A stretch of DNA of 64,000 nucleotides, from positions 558,001 to 622,000 of the forward strand of contig NZ_LS483411.1 in assembly GCF_900475755.1 (NCBI RefSeq), in the 5' to 3' direction. Source of the stretch: Haemophilus influenzae. Its GTDB lineage: Bacteria > Pseudomonadota > Gammaproteobacteria > Enterobacterales > Pasteurellaceae. The translations under genes were made by a program, and so were the position numbers. Shown here piece after piece: positions 19,358 to 26,603 of the stretch (within the stretch, counting starts at the first letter, position 1; each line of letters begins with the position of its first letter). The notes under the pieces are model-generated. The model searched no databases. It worked only from the letters and a program-made list of their open reading frames with translations, and had not been told where the DNA came from.

Positions 19358-19948
19358 TTATTGATGAAATTCTATACCAATGTTAGATATGCCCTCAGTC
19401 CGAATTTCATTTTTTAAAGCTAAAATTAATTCAATATCACGTTTTTCACATTCTTTAAGCAAACGATAAACTTGCCATTGCACATCAAGTTCTGTTTGAA
19501 TATCTTCATTTTCTTTTAGCTCACTTTCTGACCAATCTCGTCCAGTTTCTGTTTCCAATAACGCTCTTATTGTTCCCAACGAAATTAAGCTTATTTCCAC
19601 CGCCCTTTCTAAGGTTTCTCCCGCAATAATAGCGTGTAAAATTTCAGCTAAAGCCTGACAGGCATCTAATGCAGGCACAACACCAAAACTATCATAATCA
19701 TTCACATCGGGAATAATGCTTTCTAATTTCTCCAACTGATTTTCAAAGTTGATTTTGACATCTTTAATTGTTAAATATTCCCACACCAAATTGAGAATAT
19801 TTTGATACGTTTTAGCTTCAACGCTAAGCTCGTTCATTTGACAGAACAATTTAAAATTTGGTGCCATACGTTCACATAAAGCAGCCATAAAAGTAAGATG
19901 TTGCCAACTTTCTAAGTTTTCTAAGCGTTTATGAATCGGATTTCGCAT
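19358..19948 (-). CDS. DUF416 family protein (YjaG-like)
   Basis: 196 residues, mostly helical and acidic, with the family start NPIHKRLENLESWQHLTFMAALCERMAPNF. In E. coli yjaG lies directly upstream of hupA, and the same order is kept here, which supports the call. Biochemical function is unknown. No signal peptide or membrane segment is present. Confidence 0.82.
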   Translation of the reverse strand: MRNPIHKRLENLESWQHLTFMAALCERMAPNFKLFCQMNELSVEAKTYQNILNLVWEYLTIKDVKINFENQLEKLESIIPDVNDYDSFGVVPALDACQALAEILHAIIAGETLERAVEISLISLGTIRALLETETGRDWSESELKENEDIQTELDVQWQVYRLLKECEKRDIELILALKNEIRTEGISNIGIEFHQ

Positions 19949-19983
19949 CTTATTTCCTTAATTTATAAGAGTTGGAATATTTA

Positions 19984-20778
19984 TTAATCGCGTTTATTTT
20001 CCGCTTTACAGAGTTCAAGCGTTGCGTGAATTAATTTACGAGCGATAGTACCTGTTGGCGGTAATTCTGGCAAGGGTTGATCATAAGAAAACCATTGTGC
20101 GTCATAAATTTCACTTTCCTGCAATGTTATTTCTCCGCTTTCATAATCAGCAAGAAAACCGACCATTTGAGAGTTTGGAAATGCCCAAGGCTGGCTACCA
20201 AAATAACGAAGATTTTTTATTGAAATCCCCGTTTCTTCAAAAACCTCTCTATTCACCGCTTGTTCAAATGTTTCCCCTACTTCGACAAAACCTGCAAGCG
20301 TCGTATATATTCCTCCGTTGGGACTATAATGTCGCTTATGATTTGCCAATAGAATTTCGTGACCACGACGAACCGCAACAATAATTGATGGGCAAATCAC
20401 AGGATAAGTTCGATACCCACAGTGAGTACATTGCACGGCAAGTTCATCTTGAGTTTGTTGTGTTTTATGACCGCACTTTCCACAGAATTTATGGGTTTTC
20501 AGAAAATGATTAATTTCCACTCCTCGACTTAATATATAAAATTCATCCTCTGGCAGTGAAAGTAATTTACGCAAACTCACATATTCTCGTTCGTCATTTA
20601 TTTGCTCTGCAACAAGCCACAAGGGATGATTTTTCCATTCTCCAATTTGCATTGCTTTCAATCCTTCCAAATCAATATCTTTAGCGATACCAAAAGGCAA
20701 TTCATTATTCACTAAATACAGATTAGAACCTTGTGTAAGCAACCAATAACCAAAATCATCTTGTTGAAGTATTTTCAT
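19984..20778 (-). CDS. nudC: NAD-capped RNA hydrolase / NADH pyrophosphatase NudC
   Basis: 264 residues. A zinc ribbon has C99, C102, C117 and C120. The Nudix box spans 163-185 (GFVEVGETFEQAVNREVFEETGI has the GX5EX7REUXEEXGU pattern), and the SQPWAFPNSQM motif that marks NADH specificity follows. It removes NAD caps from RNA and hydrolyses NADH. In E. coli nudC is also in the hemE-nfi-yjaG-hupA neighbourhood. It is 35 bases upstream of the DUF416 gene on the same strand. Confidence 0.94.
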   Translation of the reverse strand: MKILQQDDFGYWLLTQGSNLYLVNNELPFGIAKDIDLEGLKAMQIGEWKNHPLWLVAEQINDEREYVSLRKLLSLPEDEFYILSRGVEINHFLKTHKFCGKCGHKTQQTQDELAVQCTHCGYRTYPVICPSIIVAVRRGHEILLANHKRHYSPNGGIYTTLAGFVEVGETFEQAVNREVFEETGISIKNLRYFGSQPWAFPNSQMVGFLADYESGEITLQESEIYDAQWFSYDQPLPELPPTGTIARKLIHATLELCKAENKRD

Positions 20779-20791
20779 TTTTTCTCCATAA

Positions 20792-20822
20792 AAATAACCG
20801 CACTTTCAAAAGTGCGGTTATT
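20792..20822. terminator. Uptake-signal inverted pair acting as terminator after nfuA
   Basis: ACCGCACTT (20797-20805) and AAGTGCGGT (20810-20818) form a perfect inverted pair extended by AATA/TATT, separated by only four bases. It sits between nfuA and nudC. Confidence 0.8.
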
Positions 20823-20845
20823 ATAAATCTTCTTTTTATAACTCA

Positions 20846-21442
20846 CTAATAATAAGAATGTTCGCCACGTTGATGCTCGGTTATATCTTTTGCACCTTTT
20901 AATTCATTCGGGAATAGGCTAATAAGTTGTTTTTCTACGCCATCTTTTAATGTAACGTCCACCATTGAACAACCATTACAACCACCACCGAATTGTAAAA
21001 TTGCGTAACCATCTTCAGTAATTTCAATTAAGGTTATGCGTCCACCGTGATTTGCAAGCTGTGGATTAATTTGAGTTTGAATGACATATTCAACACGTTC
21101 AATTAATGGCGCATCATCAGCCACCTTACGCATTTTGGCATTTGGTGCTTTTAAGGTAAGTTGCGCACCAAGTTCTTCGGTAACATAATCAATTTCTGCT
21201 TCTTCTAAGAAAGGCAGGCTGACCTCATCAATAAATGCAGAAAAAGTGTCATATTTCATTTCAACATCACTTTCTTCCACGGCATTCGGTGGGCAATAAG
21301 ATACGCCACATTCCGCATTAGGCATACCCGGATTAACGACGAAAATACGAATATTGGTTCCTTCTTCTTGGGTGTCTAAAAGTTTTCTAAAATGCGCTTG
21401 TGCGGCATCAGAAATAGCGATTTGCTGGGTTGCTTGTTCCAT
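20846..21442 (-). CDS. nfuA: Fe-S cluster carrier NfuA
   Basis: 198 residues with a degenerate A-type carrier domain at the N-terminus and a NifU-like domain at the C-terminus holding the cluster-binding C155-x-x-C158 ([17 protein letters not shown]). NfuA delivers 4Fe-4S clusters under stress or iron limitation. In E. coli nfuA follows the comF homologue gntX, and the comF-nfuA order is kept here with a 75-base gap. Confidence 0.95.
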   Translation of the reverse strand: MEQATQQIAISDAAQAHFRKLLDTQEEGTNIRIFVVNPGMPNAECGVSYCPPNAVEESDVEMKYDTFSAFIDEVSLPFLEEAEIDYVTEELGAQLTLKAPNAKMRKVADDAPLIERVEYVIQTQINPQLANHGGRITLIEITEDGYAILQFGGGCNGCSMVDVTLKDGVEKQLISLFPNELKGAKDITEHQRGEHSYY

Positions 21443-21517
21443 AATTATGTCCTAAATACTTGAGAGAAAGTATCGGAAATAATACGCTCATCGCGTTTTT
21501 TTTTCCAGTGCTTTATA

Positions 21518-22204
21518 TTAAGCCCGTGCCAGTCCCCACACTTGGATCTCCTCCACACCTAATTTTCGCAACAATTTTGAGATTTCATTGAGTGTAGAGC
21601 CTGTAGTAATTACATCATCCACCAGCGCGACTCGATGATAAGGAAATTCATTTTTCAAAACAGCAAGAGAAAAGGCATTTTTTAAATTCTGACGACGATC
21701 TTTTGCACTCAAACCACGTTGAGTATGCGTATGTTTCACACGTTTTACGATATTGTTCAAATTAGGAATATCCAGCCAACGACTTAATTGCCGAGATAAT
21801 AAATCAGCCTGATTATAACCCCGTCGCCACTGACGAAAATGATATAAAGGCACAGGAATGATTGCTTCTGGCAATTTAAGTTGATGCGTTCGCTTAGCAT
21901 CACGCACCGCAAGATATAAAAGCCGAGCTAAAGTGCGGTCAATCCAAAATTGATTTTGAAATTTAAAACGATGAATTAACACTGAAAGTGGCTCAACATA
22001 ATGCCCTATAATGACCATCTTATCCCAACTAGGTTCTTGTTTAAGACAATTTCCACAATGCTGCGCATAATATTGCAATTCCGCACCACAATGACCGCAA
22101 TAAGGAAAAGATTTAATTTGTTTTTGGCAACCTGAACATAACCCATTTTTTGCGATATGAAGATTGCCACGACAGTGGATACAGCGAAAATTTAAAAAAT
22201 TCAT
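21518..22204 (-). CDS. comF: Competence protein ComF (phosphoribosyltransferase-like)
   Basis: 228 residues. Zinc-binding CxxC pairs crowd the N-terminus (CIHC, CSGC, CGHCG, CGNC), and a phosphoribosyltransferase fold carries the PRPP-binding loop VALVDDVITTGSTLNE. ComF is needed to move incoming single-stranded DNA into the cytoplasm in H. influenzae. It is the last gene of the com operon, but 700 bases of repeat array and transposase remnant separate it from comE, so its expression may depend on readthrough or a local promoter. Confidence 0.92.
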   Translation of the reverse strand: MNFLNFRCIHCRGNLHIAKNGLCSGCQKQIKSFPYCGHCGAELQYYAQHCGNCLKQEPSWDKMVIIGHYVEPLSVLIHRFKFQNQFWIDRTLARLLYLAVRDAKRTHQLKLPEAIIPVPLYHFRQWRRGYNQADLLSRQLSRWLDIPNLNNIVKRVKHTHTQRGLSAKDRRQNLKNAFSLAVLKNEFPYHRVALVDDVITTGSTLNEISKLLRKLGVEEIQVWGLARA

Positions 22205-22229
22205 TTGATCCTTATTAGTGATTACTGCA

Positions 22230-22436
22230 ACCTAGGGTAGATATAAGCGTTCCCCACAGGGGAACTACGATTACTATCACTAACCGTAGGTATACTTACC
22301 CACGGCTTACAAACCTAGGGTAGGTTTACCCTAGGCTAATTGTAATGCTACCCCGTTGGGGTAGGCATAAGTGTTCCCCAAAGGGGAACCACGATTACTA
22401 TCACTAACCGTGGGTATACTTACCCACGGCTTACAA
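22230..22436. repeat. Palindromic REP-like repeat array between comE and comF
   Basis: A unit of about 71 bases (22242-22312) is repeated almost exactly at 22366-22436. Each unit has a GTTCCCC...GGGGAAC hairpin, a shared ACGATTACTATCACTAACCG core, and a GTGGGTATACTTACCCAC hairpin. The spacer holds two more palindromes, CCTAGGGTAGGTTTACCCTAGG-type and CTACCCCGTTGGGGTAG. Related palindromes lie between nlpI and deaD (1208-1315). The neighbouring REP-type transposase remnant suggests these are its substrates. Confidence 0.8.
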
Positions 22437-22451
22437 CATTCCCAAAAACAA

Positions 22452-22905
22452 CTAAACATTTCTCTCAAACCATTCTACGTTAAAATCTATTCCTTCACGT
22501 TGAAATAGGCTCTTCATTTCATCATTGAAATGAGTTTCTTTGTGATGCTGTTTTTGATTCTTAATGTAATTAATAAGTTGATGTTTATCTGTCGCTATAA
22601 GTTAATGCGCAATATCCTACTGACCAAGCCGTAAATTCTGGAAATAATGGTTTATTTTCATCTAAAAAACGGTGTGTCGATTTTTTTAATTTACGAACAA
22701 ATTCAGCCACTGAAATCGTTTGGTGTAATTCAACAAATAAATGTAGATGATCTGGCATACCATTAATTCGATGAAGTATAGAATGGTGTGATTTAACAAA
22801 TCCCCAAATGTAATCATAGAGAATTTTCTCATTTTCTTCATTAATGGCATAAACACTGTCTTTTGTCCTAAAAACAATGTGATAAAACAAACGGCAGTAA
22901 CTCAT
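22452..22905 (-). pseudogene. REP-associated tyrosine transposase (IS200/Y1 type), frameshifted
   Basis: The first 106 codons (22905-22585) read MSYCRLFYHIVFRTK then MPDHLHLFVEL, the HUH metal-binding motif of Y1 transposases. The frame stops at TYSDR; shifting by one base continues as DKHQLINYIKNQKQHHKETHF to a TAG at 22452, which is the normal Y1 C-terminus. The catalytic Tyr, in INYIKNQ, lies beyond the frameshift, so the product should be inactive. Its ATG overlaps the comE stop by four bases (ATGA), so it is translationally coupled to the competence operon. Confidence 0.82.
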
Positions 22906-24245
22906 TGTAACTTTTTCCCCGCACTTTTTTGCTTCAACGCCTCTAACGTTTCTCCTGCTTTTAAAATATGCGGCGTCACGAAAATCACGAGCTCACGTTT
23001 TTGATGTCGTTCGCTTTCTTTGCTGAATAATCGTTTAATAACGGGTATATCGCCAAGCAATGGCACCTTATCTTCGCTTTTCGTAATTGTGTCGTGAAAC
23101 ACGCCGCCAAGCACAATGGTTTCCCCATCTTTGGCAAAAACCTGAGTATTAATTTCTTGCTTATCAATAGAAACCACCTCATTTTGTCCATAAGAAACAC
23201 GAGAACCTGGTGAGTTTTGGCTCACTAATAAATCAAGTAAAATATTGTTATCTTTAGAAATATGTGGTGTGACTTCCAAACCAAGCACCGCCTCGCGAAA
23301 TTCCACAGATTGCGTATCGTTACGAGTATTGCTCACAATATAAGGAATTTCTGTCCCCTGTTTAATGCTTGCACTTTTCTTATTTGTGGTTAGTAAGCGA
23401 GGGCTTGCGATAATTTCTACATTATTTTCACGCTCTAACGCACTCAATTCTAAATCGAGCAATCGCCCATTAATTTTGGCGACTTGTAATGCTATCGAGC
23501 CAGCAGGTGTTGTCGTTGTCGCAAAATTTACATTAAGATTATCCGCAATATTTTCAAAGCTATTGCCTGCAAGACTGCCCGCAACTCGTCTTGCATTTTC
23601 CGTTGGATTAAAAATCCCCCACCGAACGCCAAGTTCTTTCAAACTCTCATCTGTTATCGTCACAATACGCGCTTCAATAGCAATCTGCTCAATAGGTTTA
23701 TCCATTTCAGAAATTAGTTTTTTGATATTTTGCACAGAATGAGGTTCATCTTGAATCACGAGCAAATTACTACGATCATCAAAGGTAATGCTCCCAGCTG
23801 ATGAAAGCAAAGAGCCACTTCCTGTCGTTAAGGACTTCATTAATTCAGAGGCTTTAGCAAAATGGAGTTTTACTGTATGGCTCTCTAAGTGCGGTTCATT
23901 TGTAGTAAGATTTCCTGCAACTTGCCATTTGCCTGATTGCCCTCCATTCAGATAGTAAATACCCTCATCTTTATTCAAAGTAAGCTTCTTACTTTTAGCG
24001 ATTATTTGTAGTAAACGTGGCATATCAATATTATCTAATCTCAATGAAATATTACTTTCTAATGCTTCATCTATCACTAAATTCACATCTTGTTGAAAAG
24101 CCAACTGCTCTAATGTTTGAGCTAAAGGTGCTTGCGATAAACGAATAAAAAAACGTTCGTTATCAGTTTTGGGATTAGCAAAAACAATTAAGGGTAAACA
24201 AAAACAGACTAAAAAATAACCGCACTTTAAAAAATATTTCTTCAT
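22902..24245 (-). CDS. comE: Competence secretin ComE (PilQ-like)
   Basis: 447 residues with a signal peptide (about 1-23, ending VFANPK), N-terminal secretin N domains and the C-terminal secretin domain (EIPYIVSNTRNDTQSVEFREAVLGLEVTPHI, then DGETIVLGGVFHD and VPLLGDIPVIKRLF). It forms the outer-membrane pore for the type IV-like pseudopilus and for DNA uptake. An uptake signal copy near 24220 falls in the signal peptide region. It starts 9 bases after comD. Confidence 0.95.
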   Translation of the reverse strand: MKKYFLKCGYFLVCFCLPLIVFANPKTDNERFFIRLSQAPLAQTLEQLAFQQDVNLVIDEALESNISLRLDNIDMPRLLQIIAKSKKLTLNKDEGIYYLNGGQSGKWQVAGNLTTNEPHLESHTVKLHFAKASELMKSLTTGSGSLLSSAGSITFDDRSNLLVIQDEPHSVQNIKKLISEMDKPIEQIAIEARIVTITDESLKELGVRWGIFNPTENARRVAGSLAGNSFENIADNLNVNFATTTTPAGSIALQVAKINGRLLDLELSALERENNVEIIASPRLLTTNKKSASIKQGTEIPYIVSNTRNDTQSVEFREAVLGLEVTPHISKDNNILLDLLVSQNSPGSRVSYGQNEVVSIDKQEINTQVFAKDGETIVLGGVFHDTITKSEDKVPLLGDIPVIKRLFSKESERHQKRELVIFVTPHILKAGETLEALKQKSAGKKLQ

Positions 24246-24254
24246 AATCTTCCT

Positions 24255-24668
24255 TTAAAAACTTAATTTTTTCCATTCACTACTATCACATTGCTCTCCG
24301 AGCTTGCGCATAAATTGAACATTGTTTTGGTCGATTTTTTCTACAATATAGCCCTCTTGAGCCACATCAACACCCTCTAAAACACTGTAAATTTGCAAAT
24401 TCTGATCCAGCAATAACGCAAACGCTTTATCTTTAGAAATCACTACGCCCACCAATTTTAAAGCATTCAAGGGAATTTCAGCCGCTTGGCGATTTTCATC
24501 CGCTCCGCATAGATTATTAGGTACATCTGAGGAAATTATTTCTGTCTGTTCCATTACTGTTTGTGCGTTATCAAACTGAGAACGGTTACGTTGTGTTTTA
24601 TCGAAAGGATCCTGCCCCCAACTGCAATTTATAAAAAGCAATGCAGTTAGGAAAAACCAATACTTCAT
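24255..24668 (-). CDS. comD: Competence protein ComD (PilP-like)
   Basis: 137 residues with an N-terminal signal sequence (about 1-18, FLTALLFINCSWG). The IPLNALKLVGVVISKDKAFALLL segment and YIVEKIDQNNVQFM fit the PilP fold, which links inner-membrane PilN/O-type proteins to the secretin. The position between comC and comE matches pilMNOPQ order. It overlaps comC by four bases. Confidence 0.88.
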   Translation of the reverse strand: MKYWFFLTALLFINCSWGQDPFDKTQRNRSQFDNAQTVMEQTEIISSDVPNNLCGADENRQAAEIPLNALKLVGVVISKDKAFALLLDQNLQIYSVLEGVDVAQEGYIVEKIDQNNVQFMRKLGEQCDSSEWKKLSF

Positions 24669-25186
24669 TTTGTCTCCTTCTCTAGCTGAAAAATAATCTC
24701 GGTTTGCAATGGGCTGTCTTCGGGTTTCATAAATTGCAGCCGACTTACTGAAAGCTGTGACGTACTAGCTAAAAGTGCGGTTAAAAATGTCTTCGTTTTT
24801 TCAAAATGCCCAATAAGCTGTAAATGCAAAATGGGCTGTTGCCCCATTTCCCAACGTAAATGCTGAGATAATCCGTTACGCACAGCTAAACGTTGAATTT
24901 GTTTATTCAAAGGAATAATTTGTGCAGCCAGTTCTGGAGAAAGTTTTCGACTTTCCGACTGCTGCTGTAAAGAAGTTAAAATTTTCTGTTGATGTAGAAA
25001 TTCCGAACTTTTCTTTGCTAATTCATATTCAGTTTCAGCAAAATGCTCACTAGCCTCGATATAATCTAAAACAGGGCGAAAAATCACCGCACTTAATAAC
25101 AACAAAAAGGTTAAACTCTGTATATAAACAGGCTGACTTAGCCATTTGCCAAAAGGAGTAAAAGGATCGTTAAAAAAGGTTTTCAC
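24665..25186 (-). CDS. comC: Competence protein ComC (PilO-like)
   Basis: 173 residues with one N-terminal membrane helix (about 22-42, VYIQSLTFLLLLSAVIF), then a coiled coil and a small C-terminal domain, the PilO layout. It is part of the inner-membrane alignment complex of the DNA-uptake pilus. Stop/start overlaps of four bases with comB and comD show a tightly coupled operon. An uptake signal lies at about 24775. Confidence 0.86.
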   Translation of the reverse strand: MKTFFNDPFTPFGKWLSQPVYIQSLTFLLLLSAVIFRPVLDYIEASEHFAETEYELAKKSSEFLHQQKILTSLQQQSESRKLSPELAAQIIPLNKQIQRLAVRNGLSQHLRWEMGQQPILHLQLIGHFEKTKTFLTALLASTSQLSVSRLQFMKPEDSPLQTEIIFQLEKETK

Positions 25187-25692
25187 TTATCTTCTCCAAC
25201 TTGTTCCACATCAAAGAGAAAATACAATGACTGTTGTTCAGGTTGAAACTGGCTTAATTTCACATTGGGAAAATGTTTCTTTAAAAATTGATGAATCAGT
25301 TCAAATTCTCTTTGATCTTGTGCGAGACCTTCCAAACTTAAGTTATGAGCATCTTGTTTAAATTTATTCAGTTCTCCTTGCTGAAAAGGTAATTCACTTA
25401 GCAGCTGTAAACTCTTTTTTACTTGCTCTTTAGGAATAGATGTCAAAATTTCGCCAACCTGCACTGCACTACGCAACTGTTCAATTTTCTTGGCGGTTTT
25501 ATAAAGTTGCTGATTAAGTTGTTCAAAAGATGTTTGTTGCGCCTGCAAATGTTGTTTCTGTTGTTCAATTAAATTACTAAAAGCCAAAGTTAAATTAATA
25601 GCAAGCAAGATAAATAAAGCGATATAAAAAGCTAAACGACGTAAACGGTTTTGATGTTGATAAGTACGCCAAGGCAATAAATTCATCGACAT
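25183..25692 (-). CDS. comB: Competence protein ComB (PilN-like)
   Basis: 169 residues. The cytoplasmic N-terminus MSMNLLPWRTYQHQNR carries the PilN-type (I/M)NLLPWR motif that contacts PilM; a membrane helix (about 23-43) and a Gln-rich coiled coil follow. It bridges ComA in the cytoplasm to ComC in the membrane. It begins at the base after the comA stop. Confidence 0.88.
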   Translation of the reverse strand: MSMNLLPWRTYQHQNRLRRLAFYIALFILLAINLTLAFSNLIEQQKQHLQAQQTSFEQLNQQLYKTAKKIEQLRSAVQVGEILTSIPKEQVKKSLQLLSELPFQQGELNKFKQDAHNLSLEGLAQDQREFELIHQFLKKHFPNVKLSQFQPEQQSLYFLFDVEQVGEDK

Positions 25693-26490
25693 TTAGTTAC
25701 CTACTTTTTGTTGATATAAATCTTTTTGCCATAGCGCGTTGCCCAGTGCAATAAAAGGGAGTTCTGTTTCTACTCGCTGCCAGTGTTCTGGTAATGGCGT
25801 ATGACTTGAGGGAATTTGATACACAAAAACTTGTTCAAGTTGCCCTTCAAAACGTTCGGTAAATTGTTCATAAAGTGCGGTCAAATTTTCGTGAGATTGT
25901 AAAATTTGCGATTGCTGCGATCTTTCACAAATCGCCAAACAATAGTCATCTTCTTGAAATAAAAATAAGGTATTTTCTGACCGCACTTGTTCATTCAACA
26001 AATACTGAAATGCACGCAAAATAGCATTTGACGCAACATCCAATACATTAATTTTAAATGGCTGAAAATCTTGCAAATAAGTTTGAGCAGTACTTTTACG
26101 AATTGCAGTAACGTCTAATCGAAAACCTTGCTTTAACGAGGTAGAACGATAATCAAACCATAATTCATCTAAAGAAATAGGCAGCTCTTTTTCAAGCACA
26201 AATTTACATTGTTGATGACATTCTTGCGCATTTAACACTTGTGGCAACATTAATACTTTCGACCAAGTTAAGTGAGCGGGAATGCTTGCCACAAACTGTA
26301 AAGGAAAGGTTTTCCCTTGATATTGTGTTTTTAGCTGTTGTAAAAAACGATTTTTAAAATCACGATCATTAACAAAAATTTGATAACTTTGTGGCTGTTC
26401 AAGATCATCAAACCACACAAAATCAAAATAACCCTGCTTACGATGAATGCCGATTTGTAAAGTGAGGTAATTTTTCAGGGAGAATTGCAT
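25693..26490 (-). CDS. comA: Competence protein ComA (PilM-like)
   Basis: 265 residues, soluble, of the PilM actin-like fold (short relative to the about 350 of pilus PilM). It is the first gene of comABCDEF and needed for DNA uptake. The gene carries two uptake signals (about 25873 and 25981). Its promoter region holds a CRP-S competence site about 90 bases upstream of the start, and a TATTCT at 26562-26557 is spaced as a -10 for class II activation. Confidence 0.92.
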   Translation of the reverse strand: MQFSLKNYLTLQIGIHRKQGYFDFVWFDDLEQPQSYQIFVNDRDFKNRFLQQLKTQYQGKTFPLQFVASIPAHLTWSKVLMLPQVLNAQECHQQCKFVLEKELPISLDELWFDYRSTSLKQGFRLDVTAIRKSTAQTYLQDFQPFKINVLDVASNAILRAFQYLLNEQVRSENTLFLFQEDDYCLAICERSQQSQILQSHENLTALYEQFTERFEGQLEQVFVYQIPSSHTPLPEHWQRVETELPFIALGNALWQKDLYQQKVGN

Positions 26491-26581
26491 ATTCTTTCCT
26501 ATTCTTTAAAGGCTGAATCTTTTATACTTAACAACTAAATCATAGGTCTCTTGACAAGAATATTCATTAACCAAGCGAGAA

Positions 26582-26603
26582 TTTTACGATGCGGATCGCA
26601 AAA
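26582..26603 (-). promoter_or_regulatory. CRP-S (Sxy-dependent) competence site for comABCDEF
   Basis: A 22-bp near-palindrome reading TTTTGCGATC on the minus strand with matching ATCGTAAAA on the other half: the CRP-S form with C at core position 6 (GCGA instead of GTGA), which needs Sxy as well as CRP. It drives comA to the left and also covers the start codon of the divergent ponA (ATG at 26589-26591). Confidence 0.88.

Noticed and set aside
23365-23742. 125-residue plus-strand ORF within comE
   Set aside because: Antisense shadow of a well supported secretin gene.
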